This document shows, one piece after another, positions 13,901 to 25,348 of a DNA stretch of 64,000 nucleotides. Source of the DNA: Lycocorax pyrrhopterus obiensis. Taxonomy: Eukaryota > Chordata > Aves > Passeriformes > Paradisaeidae. The translations under genes and the position numbers were made by a program. The notes beneath the pieces were generated by a model. That model searched no databases. It was given only the letters and a program-made list of their open reading frames with translations, and had not been told where the DNA came from. The stretch is from assembly GCA_014706295.1 (NCBI GenBank), contig JACSVZ010000002.1:51796717-51860716 (forward strand), given 5' to 3'. Position 1 is the first letter of the stretch, and each line of letters opens with the position of its first letter.

Positions 13901-14081
13901 CCTTATCATCTCTGTTCTGCATCAGCTCTCAAAAAATGTGCTAACTTTGGCACAAGCCCCTGGAAAGGCTGCTGCTGTTATGAAGAACTGAAAAGTACAG
14001 ATTTTGATCCCTCCCCTCACAGCATGGTTCATTTTTGTTGCTTTTTGGTTTTTTTCTGGGTGATTGTTAAGATCCAGTTAG
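10929..14081. other. AT-rich non-coding DNA, no gene recognised
   Basis: Mostly A/T-rich, with A-runs near 12360-12500. No exon, RNA gene or transposon is recognisable. A 120-codon plus-strand frame at 13793-14155 runs into the next LTR and carries no known motif. Confidence 0.6.
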
Positions 14082-14660
14082 TGAGAGATGCATCTCCCAG
14101 AATTAAGGTGCAAACAAGACCGTACGTCGAAGTCAACAATATAGATTTTATTTAACAATACATGTGCAGTAGAGAGAGGGGGTAAGAAATAGAAAAAAAG
14201 GGAAGGAGACAGAGAGAGAGGTCAAATGGAAGACAGTCACCACCTGGGGATCCAATGTTGTCGTGTTGGTCCTTTTCACCCTGAGCTTCTTGGTGGTGGG
14301 GTCCCGTAGTCATTCTTCTGTGGGTACCACCTCTATACAGACCAAGTTCTGGGTATCCATGGGGTGGTCACAGATGTTCCCATAACCTGGGGTGACGTGT
14401 ATGAGCAGTTGATTCCTTTCCCACAGTTTGCCACAGCAGGAATTTTTGTCCAGATGTGTTAACCAGGATTTGCTAAGCAGATCTCACCTCCACCAGGCGT
14501 GGAATTAGCATCTTCTTGTTGCAAATTCCTCCCTTCCATGCATCCCTCAAGTTCTTGCTGTTGTGTCTTATCTTAAAGCAAGTTCTTTCTGTGGTCTTGA
14601 CAGTGTTTGAGACAGGCAACTGTGCTGTTTAAGTCCCTGTAGCGATGACTGTTTGGCTGA
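14082..14660 (-). mobile_element. Probable LTR of an endogenous retrovirus, minus strand
   Basis: On the minus strand a pyrimidine-rich stretch (plus-strand purines at about 14175-14221) is followed by CTACTGCACATGTATTG. Then comes AATAAAATCTATATTG, a perfect AATAAA signal close to 14150, and a short U5-like tail ending GGGAGATGCATCTCTCA at about 14082. Upstream lie gene-poor but GC-richer sequences, including a TGTGACCACCCCATGG stretch. This order fits a solo LTR better than unique DNA. The right boundary is approximate, no target-site duplication was found, and the family is not assigned. Confidence 0.45.
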
Positions 14661-16651
14661 GGGTCTCTACTTTCTTCCTCAATTTTTGCTTATGCTGAAG
14701 CCAAATGTCCTCAGAGACAAAGAAACAAAAGGAATCTTGATAGAATTTTCACAAGGAGAGCCTTTGCAAAACTGCCTACATCTAAGAGGAAGAGGAGAAC
14801 TTCAGTCTGTTTGAAATATTGTTATTAAGCATGCTGAGTAGTTCCCCCATATTTCCAAGTGTTCAGAGCCTACAAGAGAACTGCATGATTAGGGAAAGAA
14901 ATTTAGCAGCTAGAAATGAGCAGATTGCTGAATGTTATTGATGTAAGTTTTACAGAAAAATGAAAGCACCTCCCCTCTACAAATGAATAGAACCGTGAAC
15001 CCCATGTATTTTTATTAAATAGAGCTACCCTAACCATTATGCCTACTTCTATCAACATTCATTAACTCGTGTTGTGCTTTACTAGCATTCTGTGAAGCAT
15101 GACAGACTTTTCATACACCACTTGTCAGATTTCCTAAAAGGTAAATGTACTCTTCTGTTCAGTAATAATACCTTGAGTTCTGGAAAAGCAAAGTGATATT
15201 TTTGTTACTGTTGTTGCTGTTGTTGATATTAACCATTGGCGCACTCTTTCAGTCTGGTAATGAGAGAGAGAAATTTGTATTTAAAGATATCAAGTAAAGA
15301 ACTTCTCAGAAGTATACAGAATTAGGGTATGTGCAATTCTCATGGCTTTAAAAATGCTTAGTGTGGGGTTTGATGTTTTTCTCTCATACTACAAATTTTT
15401 AGTTTGCAGAGCCTTAGTAGTAGAACTAAATATCATGGCAGAAAATGACATGCTTTGTTAATGTTTGTACCTTTGCATTGTTTTTATTTTTGTGGGCTGT
15501 TCCCTCTTTCTTCCTTGGAGACATACCACACAACTCGCTTTCATAACTAATGACAAAATGAAAACAAGCAGAATGTGACCTCAATAATCCATTTTTTTTT
15601 CAGAGAAAAATAGTAACAATTTCAAAGCTTTGAGTTTCGAAAGTTTAACACCAGTCTTTCAAGCCCTGTAGTCTAGTGTTATATGTTGTAGGGTTTTGTT
15701 ATGCAAAAAGTGCACAGTTTAAACAAGAATGGTTCTCCAGAAAGTTGAATTTCAATATGCTGTAGGGAATGCCATGTTACACAACTGAGTTTCAATAGAC
15801 TTTACAATGTATAATTGTCTGCTGTGTTCCAAGGAGCAAGACTTAAGGCATGATCCTGAGTGTTGCATTCCATACATGAAAAAACTACATAATTCAAGTG
15901 GAGCTAGGTACATCAACTGCATCTCAGACCAGGCATGTACATTCAACCAGACAGATCAAACAGGACATTGATTCTGTAAAATGTGAGCAATTTAATCCAA
16001 TCCAGAAACAATTACTTATATTAATAGACCATCACAAAGAGAGTTCTCAGCACCTTTCAGGATCAGTTCTTCAGAAGTCACAGAAAACATCACAGCAAGT
16101 GTTAAAAGAGTATTTAGATCCAGATTCTGCACTTGAAAATACATGAGTGAAAGAGTTTCATCATTTTATCTCAGTCCTGTCCTCAAAAGCAATGGCATTG
16201 CTTTCTGCATCATTTAATCATCTAGAATTGGAACAACAAGCTCCTCACTTGCATGTTTTCTGTGGTTCAGATATAAGAGGTATGATAAGACCCAGGATTA
16301 TGTTGCCTCTATTCTGTTCTTGGCTGATATTTCAGTCTTTCTGGGATTATTGGCAACCATTCCATTTAAACCTTGGCAAGGACAGGTGCTTCCTGAACTG
16401 TACTAAAAATTGCTAAAGGAGAAACAAAATGTTGGGTTATTTAATTTCATCTGCTTTTCTATGAAATGGAGCAAGTATTTGATTACATTTGAGGCCATAA
16501 TATGACAAGGAGTTACTCTGAAAGAAAATATGACCAGTCAATTAAGAAATGGAGCAAAAAGACAAAGATTTTATCATATTTGAAAAAGTTTAAAGCCATG
16601 CTACTTTTTGTAGGTGTGCACATCATTACCTGTAAACTTGTTATATAGTAG
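14661..16651. other. AT-rich non-coding DNA with one long two-part open frame
   Basis: No gene recognised. One plus-strand frame from 15898 to 16416 contains a single TGA stop (16144-16146) in about 172 codons. Both halves begin at GTG rather than ATG in the frame I examined. The translated residues match no family I know. See the findings list. Confidence 0.5.
15201..15225. repeat. Short (TTG)n-type microsatellite
   Basis: Imperfect TTG/CTG/ACTG triplets, too short to be unusual. Confidence 0.65.
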
Positions 16652-16745
16652 GAATGTCCAAGCACTTAGGAGTAAGCATGTGCTTAAAAATCTGTAGAAT
16701 CTACTGAGATTAAATTTACCTATTTTTACAAGTACTTATAGTCAG
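16652..16745. repeat. Fossil of an ancient amniote-wide repeat (family not named)
   Basis: Contains AAGCACTTAGGAGTAAGCATGTGCTTAAA-like text, split here as AAGCACTTAGG and AGTAAGCATGTGCTTAAA. It strongly resembles a very old, palindromic, widely dispersed sequence I know from turtle, crocodile and bird genomes. It is too decayed for me to set exact ends or a family. Confidence 0.35.
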
Positions 16746-17813
16746 GTGACATGCTCTTTTTATCCCAATAAGCATGTAGTACTCCCTTCCCAAGTTGTAC
16801 ATGCCATGATGTTACAAATCCCTGTAAGAATCACCTTTAGGTGCAGCGGCTATAAATGTTTGTTTGGGTTTTTTTAAATTTAATTTATATTAAATAAATA
16901 CATAAAAAATGAGTTTACACTATCATGGATTTCTCAGCAAGTGTTCCAATGAAAGGAGAAAAATGATGGCTGCTGCCAAGTCACCGCTGGGCATCAGATA
17001 TAATTTTCAAAAGCCGTTGCAAGGCAAGAGGGGTGAGGACACCAAGTGGTTATATCCAATTATCTTACTGTGACACATGTGAACTGTGCATTGTGTTTGC
17101 ACAGAGCACTGAAACAACGAAGGATTAAATTGATGTCTCTATGATAACATTGGTGCTATGAAAAGATTTTGCCTGCATCTGTCAGAAAAATCTGCTGGAG
17201 GGAGCTTTGCCAATGAAGTTACATAGATTTAGAGAGAAGACAAAAAGACAACAACCTAAAAAGTGAAGATATTGCAATGATGACATGTGAGTTTACTCAG
17301 GATGGAACCCCCCTCCCACAAGTTCTCAGCAGTAGCTGGTGAGCAGGTCTGAACTCACACCACACACTGGCTTGTAGTGAGGCATCAAAACTAAATGCAG
17401 TCCTGGTTTTCTGGGTAGATTTTCAGTTTTGCATAGTCATGTAAAATATTACTAAGAATTTATGACAATATTTATGGTATTAGCATTACCATAATTGCTA
17501 CATTTAATATATTTAAATTATATATTTGTACAGCATATTGTTCATTTTACCTCAGGAAATTGAAGACTTTCTTAAAAACATCAGAAATCATTTTGAAAAT
17601 GAGCCTCTTCTTTGTGGATAGAAAGTAAATGCTTTAATTGCCATTGACACATATTTGTAGCTGTGATTCAAGGGCAAGAATGTAGAACTGGAAGCCAAAG
17701 TCCATTAAGTTTTCTTGGGGTGAGCAGGAGGAAGTTGGAAAGAAGACCCAATGGTGTGAATGCCCATATCAAGGGGCATCAGAGAAATTGGGAACTGGCC
17801 TAGAAAGAGGAAG

Positions 17814-17859
17814 AAAAAGTACCTTTTTTGGTACTTTTTTTTACAACTTTGTTGTAAAA
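17814..17859. repeat. Two adjacent perfect inverted repeats
   Basis: The first arm AAAAAGTACC (17814-17823) pairs exactly with GGTACTTTTT (17830-17839) around a six-T loop. Directly next, TTTTACAAC (17839-17847) pairs with GTTGTAAAA (17851-17859) around a three-T loop. Both stems are perfect, at 10 and 9 bp. No flanking element explains them. Confidence 0.85.
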
Positions 17860-19002
17860 GTTTTGCATATGTGGCATTTTGTTTGAAAAAAAAAGGTGCC
17901 TCTTGCCTGAAATTTCTTGTTGTTCTAGGAAACAAGCATGCAATCAGCAAATTCCATTTTATGTGGTCGTTTTCAGCAGAAATATGTGGTTAATTCTAAG
18001 ATGATATCAAACTATTTCTGAAATAATTGTTACATTATCTGGGGAAAAAATACCTCTCCCAGTGGTTTTTCATTTTGAATAGTTAATTTTTTACAAGAGG
18101 CTTGCTCTACTTCAAAAGAGTATTACCTCTTTTGAGTAGTGCATCTTGCATTATGTGACTACTGAACCTAATCTTCCCAGGAACAAATCTATTCCAGATA
18201 AATAAATTAAATTTTAGGAAATAGAAAGTTTTACTAATTGCATTCATTTTGTAATTTAGTGAAATACTAAGCATATATTTAAAAATTGATTTTATCTCCA
18301 CATTGCTTCTATGAAGTTCATAAATTGTGTACCTGCTGACATAAAGGGACACAGGTGAAACCCATTACATTTGTGTATTACTAAGGAAAATTACATTTTG
18401 ATTGATGTATAAAATGAGCTTCGTCTCTTAAAATGAAATATTTACAGTGAGTCTACTAAATACCTTGCTAGTTTGCTTATAATGTCAACCTTTTAAAAAT
18501 AATTAGTAGGACATGAAACTGAGTTTATTGATTAAGTTTGAGACTTCCCAGAAAATAAAGGAAAATTACATTTGTAAAGTTGCAATACCAACAGTTCTCA
18601 ATTCCAAACATGATATAAGAAAGGAAGGCTAAAAAATGCGAAATATTTTAATAGACATGCACAGACGATCAGGATTTAATTCTCCATTAAACTTATTCAA
18701 TATTTTTCTGATTTTTTTTCTATTGTATTTCTCTTACTCTATGTTTGTGGGCATAAAATATCATCTTGTTGAAGCATAATTGAAGGGGGCTTTTTATTTT
18801 CATTTTTCTGTGTAAAGAAAAGCAAATTCAGTCCTGATGTTTGGTGGGTTTTTTTTAAAAAAATTGTCATTTGGCTTTCTGTATGAATGATTTAATCTGT
18901 TCACAGATTTATAGTCAGTGTTCTGAATTTCTTGGTTTTTTAATAGCTAAAATCTTTCTGTTCAGATCAAAAGTTTGTGATCACATTTACTTGCTCCCAC
19001 AC

Positions 19003-19022
19003 AAAAAAAAAAAAAAAAAAAA
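19003..19022. repeat. Poly(A) run, 20 bases
   Basis: An uninterrupted A tract followed by GGAAACAAAAG. It could be a retroposon tail, but I see no polyadenylation signal just upstream and no recognisable retrocopied sequence. Confidence 0.85.
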
Positions 19023-20915
19023 GGAAACAAAAGAGGATGAAATGCATAGCAGAATTATAAAATGGCCAATTTAATGAGTTTCTTCATAAGCATACTTAAA
19101 AAAACAGGGAAAACTGAGAAAACCATGGACTTTCTATGGCAAGCAAAATTTCTCTAATAAAATTTCTTAATAATTTTTTCATTGTAGTCTGTCCCTCACC
19201 CTCTTTTCTTTTTTTTTCAGTGTGAGTCCTTTAAATGTCATGTTGTCACTGTGTTTCTCTTCAGTACCTCCAGCTTCCTTATTGCTGAGATCAGCTGCTG
19301 GTACTCCCCTGATAACATCTTAAGATGCCATTGAGAGCTGCTCTGAAGAATAGCTGCTCTAATTTTAATTTACATTTTTTGTTTTTGCTCTGTTGCATTG
19401 CATCTCAAGAAGAAAGACCTGGAAAGGAAGTGGTCAGTTCAGGTCCAGAATTCAGGCAGGAAGGTGCACAGTAGTGCTCTATTTTATGTCACTATAGGGA
19501 AAATGGACTCACAAGTAGAAGGATAGATCAGAATATTTCATCCACCTGCCACACCCCATTATCCCCAAAATACACTGTTTCAACCAGAAACTTAGCTAAA
19601 GAAAATGGCGTCTCAGCGGTCCCTGGTTTCTCTGGGATGGGACTGAAGTACTGCTTTGATATCTTAAGGAAATCTCACTTCAGTAGTCAATATTTTAGAA
19701 CTACTTATATCTGAAATTTGTGATGAAAGAGCGAAACTTGGGAAAGCTGAATGGGAATTCAAGGCAAGAACTGTATCACAGGAACAAGTTTCACAAATAA
19801 CACCCTTATTCTCTGCTTGTAGAAGCTGACAACGATGATTGCTTCAGCCTTGCAAAACATTGAACAAATACAGCCTTGAGGCCCTCATAATTTAGGCCAA
19901 CTTTCTTTTCTGAAAGAGGTCAGTGGCACAGATTTTAACTGTCTTTTGTAATGTCTTTTATTTACCAACTGTTGACAGCTCTATTTTGAACAGAGCAGGC
20001 CAAGGTAATACCAAAGTAGTTCCAGAAAATCTCACCTTACATGCTACTAATGCTTCAGGTTTTGTAGATGATGGATTACCTTTTTTTAACTCAGTCTCTT
20101 TTCTTTATTTTTGTGATATACTTCTAAGATGCAAAAGCATCTGTGATGGAAATCATCGGCCATAACCAATTTCCACAGATGAAAATCATCATTCTCAGTC
20201 AGAGTGATTTTTTTTACAGAATTTGAGATTTTAATTGCAAACTGAAGAAAAAAATTAACAGTGATATGATGAGATTTTTTTAATTCTGCTGAAAATCCTT
20301 CTCTGTTACAAGATGGTTCGATTCTGATAATACACGTTTTTATAGATGTATATATTGTCATATATATTCTCTTTTGAAATGTGTTTGCCCATTCCTGCTA
20401 ATTATTGTCATGTCCTAATAGAATCCTTCACATGGGGCAGGTATTTAGCTCATCCTTTTACAACATTATTCTGAAAAATTCCTGGGGCCCATCTATTTAC
20501 CCACCTGCTGTAACCTTCTTTGTTAGTGTTCATCGGATAAATGAAAATTTTTAAGTCCAAATAGTTGTCTTGGACAGACATGAAGGTGAGAATCAACACT
20601 GTACAATGAAAGATTCTGTGACAAGGCAGACTATCATGCTGAATGCTATTACCAGCACTTTATCACAACTCTCTAATTATACCCACACACAATGGGGTTA
20701 TTTTTAAGACTTGGGTTTGGAATATTTTTTTAGTCCAACAGAACTGGCATGATCCCCAGCACCTAACAAATGCTTTAGGCTCAGATCACAGTGTTTCCAC
20801 TGGATAATAAGATCAATAAGATAATGAGGTTCTCTTGGTAGATTCTGAAATTATTGTAATTTTTAGCCCAGTAGAGCTCATTATGATCATCTCACTCAGC
20901 CTCCCGCATTTGAGT

Positions 20916-21641
20916 AACAACCACCACAGGCAGTGCTACAGGCTGGGGACACAGTGGCTGGAAAGCTGCCCAGTGGAAAAGGACCTGGGGGTGCTGGTCA
21001 GCAGTGGCTGAACATGAGCCAGTGAGTGCCCAGGTGGCCAAGAAGGCCGATGGCATCCTGGCTTGTATCAAAAATAGTGTGGCCAGCAGGACCAGGGCAG
21101 TGATCGTCCCTCAGTACTCAGCACTGGTGAGGCTATACATTGAATACCTCCAGTTCCGGGACCCTCAATTTAGGAAGGATGTTGAGGTGCTGGAGCATGT
21201 CCAGAGAAGGGCAACAAGGCTGGTGAAGGGTCTGGAACACAAGTCCTATGAGGAGAAGCTGAGGGAGCTGGGGTTTTTAGTCTGGAGTAAAGGAGGCTCA
21301 GGAGAGACCTCATTGCTCCTTACAACTACCTGAAAGCAGGTTGTACCCAAGGGGGGGTTGGTGTCTTCTTCCAGTCAACTAGCGACAGGATGAGGGGACA
21401 CAACCTCAAGCTGTGCCAGGGGAGGTTCAGGTTGGACATCAGGAAGAATTTCTTCATGGAAAGATTGTCAAGCATGGAACAAACTGCTCAAGGAGGAGGT
21501 CAAGTCACCACCCCTGGCAATGTTCAGGAGAGGACTGGATGTGGCACTCTAGTGCTATGGTCTAGTTGACAGGGTGGTGATCAGTCAAAGAATGGACTTG
21601 ATGATTTTAGAGGTCTTTTCCAACCTAAACAATTCTGTGAT
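20916..21641 (+). mobile_element. CR1 LINE, 5'-truncated, plus strand, with reverse-transcriptase C-terminus
   Basis: Covers the last part of CR1 ORF2 and the 3' UTR. An open frame at 21004-21333 reads the CR1 reverse-transcriptase C-terminal region. Recognisable blocks are an '[19 protein letters not shown]'-like segment, a '[18 protein letters not shown]' block and an 'EEKLRELG' block, as in CR1 ORF2. The frame is then broken by a shift near 21290 (the [13 protein letters not shown] stretch leaves the CR1 frame), so the copy is dead. The 3' UTR follows the CR1 pattern (a TTCCAACCT-type stretch) and ends with one ATTCTGTGA unit near 21641. The start near 20916 is a 5' truncation. Confidence 0.93.
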
Positions 21642-24499
21642 AACACAGGCCGTATATTTCATTTCAAGATTTCTGTCTGAATTCCAGCTACCTGTGGCCA
21701 ATCTGGGACCTAACTTGTAATTGAATGTGTAATTTAGTGTAAAGACTCTCTGCCTAATTGAATGCTCTCCTTCCCCAAGTGATGTGCTCCTTCTGTTATA
21801 ACTGTCTTCAATAAAAGTATGCACAGTGTAAGCTGAAATGCTTTTGTATAATGGTAAAGTTTTCCTTGAAGCATCTTGGAGGAGTGTTAAGCACTTTTAA
21901 GTTTTTTGAGAATTTTGAGACAATGCTTTTTGCTCAGGCAATTGAAATATATCTGCAAGGCAAGAGCAGTTCAAAGTTGCCAATATGAGGAGAGACAGGT
22001 GCCTTTTAAATTATTCATAGATCTCTGCTGGCTACCCATCTTTTTGCAGATGGGATTTTTTGGTGTTGTTTTTTGGCTTTTTTTTTCCTTTCTCTCTTTC
22101 TTTATCCCTGATGGATTTAACGCATTTATTGCACTCTTAGCTCCATGAATAGATATGAGAAAGGCAAAGCTTTAACTAGTAAGAGAACAGGAAGTCTGTT
22201 CTGGTTTAACAGATTCTCTATCTGTTTATCACTGACAGCTATCTTAGATTGTTAAGGTGCTTCACAGGAAAGACATTTTTTTTCCATGACTTCTGTGACA
22301 CTGATGACTATGGCTCTTTGTGACAACAACCCAGACAACAATCAGAGGTGAAAGATCAGTTGCCCAAACATGCAAAATGGTGTATTATATAAATTTTTGA
22401 TCAGTCTGGTAAAAAAAAAAAAATTATTATTTTTGAGGAGAGAGGGTAAAAAGAGTGAATAGTTTGTTAACTCTTAATTTTAGCTCTATTAATTATAACA
22501 GTGTGGCTGTAGAAACTACCTCACTTATCCTCAATATTTGTTTCTCCTCTGTTCTTATAGGATTTATTTTATTCATCAGCCTTTCTTTAAAAATAAAATG
22601 GATTCCACATTATAGCTATATCTTTTACATCCTTGTCTTACTTCAGGTAAAAATATCTTCCAAAATTCTTTCTCCTTCTTCATCTCACTCTCTGTTCATT
22701 CTTCACCTCTTTATCTATTAAACCTCCATGCATCCAGTCAAAGAGAATTAACCTGCTATATAGTGGTACACAATTCTAACATCTGATGTCGAGTTTGAAA
22801 ATAAAGTGCAAAGTCAATGTATATTCAAAAACAGAAGACCTTGAAAAACAAAATCTCAGTCAAGAAAGATACCATCCCATGGACTAAATACAAATGCTGT
22901 GCAGGAATGTGCATGAGAGAATATGTACATGGGAGAAAGGTGATCTATTGCAGCTTGCATTTGGCAATGATCAATAAAATAATCCTAGCTGTTGTTAGCA
23001 GGCTTCCCAGGTCTGACCTCCAGATGTTAGGATTTGAGATGGCTCATATTTGGATAGACCTCAAAAAGTCTTGAAGGCTGGAAACCAGTTCAGCCAGGTG
23101 CTGAATTCCTCCATGTTAGGGTTACAGTCAAATAGGTTCAGAAAAGTTACATCTCATCTCTGGAAAACTGGAAATGAATTCTCAAGAATCTTTCCATTGA
23201 AATACTACTTGGCCTAAAATTGTAGTGTCTTGAGCTGTTCTTTGTGTCACATTGTCCTTTCATATCAGCTGGAGTCACAGAGAACAGAGGCATTCATACA
23301 TAAACATTTCATCATTCTATTACTCAAACTTGTTTCCTCTCAAGTTCCTCTCAGACTGCAGTAGGTAGATACTGAGACTGTGCTTTGTTCAGTCATTTGT
23401 TTTGTTTTTTAAAGGAATACAAAATAAAGGTCAGATATGCTTTTATGTTTTGGGGTTTTTCTTTGCATGGAGACCAAGTGTTGTTATACCTTGGATTGGT
23501 GTAGAGGCCAGTCAATACTCCCTATTCCATTAGAAGAATCTTTTTTATATTGTGATCCTGGACCTGAGGTCTGTAATACTGTATTTTACTGAGGAGTAAG
23601 AACAGAGACTAAAACATCAGCATATGCACCAAAAAATTCAAAATAAACCTCTTATCTCCTCAGCACCTTCACATTATTATATTCTGTAAGTCTTCAGAAT
23701 ATTATATCCTTCAAGACAGTGGCTTACTCAGTCAGTATTCAATAAATTGGTTTTGCTGTCAAGATCTGGGTTAGTGCTGTGGTAGATATCCCAGGTTTTA
23801 ACTTTTTTATTAGTATTCAACTTATAAGAAAATAGAAATTATTAGAGACTGTGAACAAATCTCCACTGACCTGAGATTCAGCGTGTCCCCAGAACATTTT
23901 ATCTAAAAATGTTGTTTCTCCATGGCATTGCAAGTGATAGGAAAGACCTTCTTGTCATGAGATACATCTACAGCATAAGCATTGTTGGGAGTGCAGGTAG
24001 TTAAGTAATTAAAACTATTTTATAATTATCTAGTATTTTAATGAGCAGGGATTCATCATAAATAAATGGAAAAATTCAGCTGGTGTTCATACCTGACCTT
24101 GAGTGCAATTATCAGTTCACTTAGAGAGCAAAATTGTGTTGTGGGGTTTTTTTAACACCATATCAAATGTACTATGTGTATTACACCTAGACAAGTGCTT
24201 CTTACACAAGGACTAGATATTTTTCTTTGATTTTATTTTCTTGCAAATATTTAAATCTGAGAGGTGTAATACTGATGGAGAAGAAGTATCTTTAAACCTT
24301 CTCTTGACCTTAAATAATTTGAATGATAATCAAAATACCTCAAAATAGCTCTTCAGTATGAGATAGTCATAGCTTTAGATGCAAACTTTATCAGAGTATA
24401 TTGCTATATATGTTATATAAGCACTCATGTCTATACTTAAAGCAATAGGCACAAGACAGCTCAGGTGGTCTAGGCCCAATGCCATGGCCTTCCATCAGA
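21642..24499. other. AT-rich non-coding DNA, no gene recognised
   Basis: No exon or transposon recognised. A pyrimidine-rich tract lies at about 22056-22108 and a 13-A run near 22411. Open frames (up to 88 codons) are hydrophobic or lysine-rich translations of A/T-rich DNA. Confidence 0.6.
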
Positions 24500-25348
24500 T
24501 TATGTGGTCACAAGCAAACAGGATGGGCTGACCTTGGCTGGATGCCAGGTGGCCACCAAAGCAGCTCTACCCCTTCCCTCCTCAGCCATACAGGAGAGAG
24601 AGAACCTAACGAAAGGCTCATGGCTCGAGCTAAAGGCCAGGGAGAGATCATTCACCATCACAAACAAAACATACTCAGCTTGGGGAAATTACCTGAATTT
24701 ATTGCCAACCAAATCAGAGAAGGATAACAAGAAATTAAAAAACTTTCCCCCTACCTCTCCCTTATTCCCAGGCTTAATATTTTCCTGATTCTCCACTTCC
24801 TCTCCTGCAGCAGTGCAGGTAGATGAGGAATGGGGGCTATGGTCAGATGCTCACATGTGAACTACACCAATGTGGGTCCCTCATGGGCTCACAGCCTGCT
24901 TTGGGCATCTTCATCTGCTCCAGGGTGGGTTCCACAGGCTGCAGATGGATATCTGCTCCACCATGGACCTCTGTGGGCTGTAGGGGCGCAGCTGCTTCAC
25001 CACAGTCTGTACCATGGGCTGCAGAGGAATCTCTGCTCTAGCACCTGAAGCACTTCCTTCCCCTCCTTCACTGACCTGGGCGTCTGCAGAGCTGTTCCTC
25101 TCACATATTCTCCCTCCTCTCTTCTCTGCCTGCAATTGCTCCTGTGAAGTAGCTTTTTACCCATCTTAAATGTGTTATCCTGAGGCACTGTCACTGCTGC
25201 TGATGGGCTTGGCCTCGACCTGCAGCAGGTCCATCTTGGAGCTGGCTAGAACTGTCTCCATCTGAGATGGGAAACTTCTGGCAGCTTCTCACAGAAGCTG
25301 CCTTTGTAAGTCTCCTGCTGCCAAAACCTTGGCACCAAACCCAATACA
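24500..25348 (-). mobile_element. LTR of a common avian endogenous retrovirus, minus strand
   Basis: On the minus strand it begins TGTATTGGG (25348). It continues through an AGCTTCTGGCAGCTTCTCAC-like stretch, a TAACACATTTAAG TATA-like region (about 25160), and repeated GCAGCCCATGG / CTGGAGCAG-type units. It then reaches an AATAAATTCAGG poly(A) signal (about 24690-24700) and a U5-like end carrying GATGCCAGGTGGCCACC. I recognise this overall sequence as an LTR found in very many copies in neoavian genomes; that is recall, not a search. The copy appears shorter in the internal GGGACCCAC/GGAGCAG repeat array than copies I remember. The left end is uncertain by about 40 bases. No internal retroviral sequence adjoins, so it is likely a solo LTR. 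Confidence 0.72.

Larger units (their letters stand above)
16746..20915. other. AT-rich non-coding DNA, no gene recognised
   Basis: No exon or transposon recognised. The stretch holds two adjacent perfect small hairpins (17814-17859) and a 20-A run (19003-19022), listed separately. Open frames are short and mostly lysine/phenylalanine-rich translations of A/T-rich DNA. Confidence 0.6.

Noticed and set aside
18990..19022. Poly(A) tail of a processed pseudogene
   Set aside because: No polyadenylation signal just upstream, no recognisable coding body and no flanking duplication seen.
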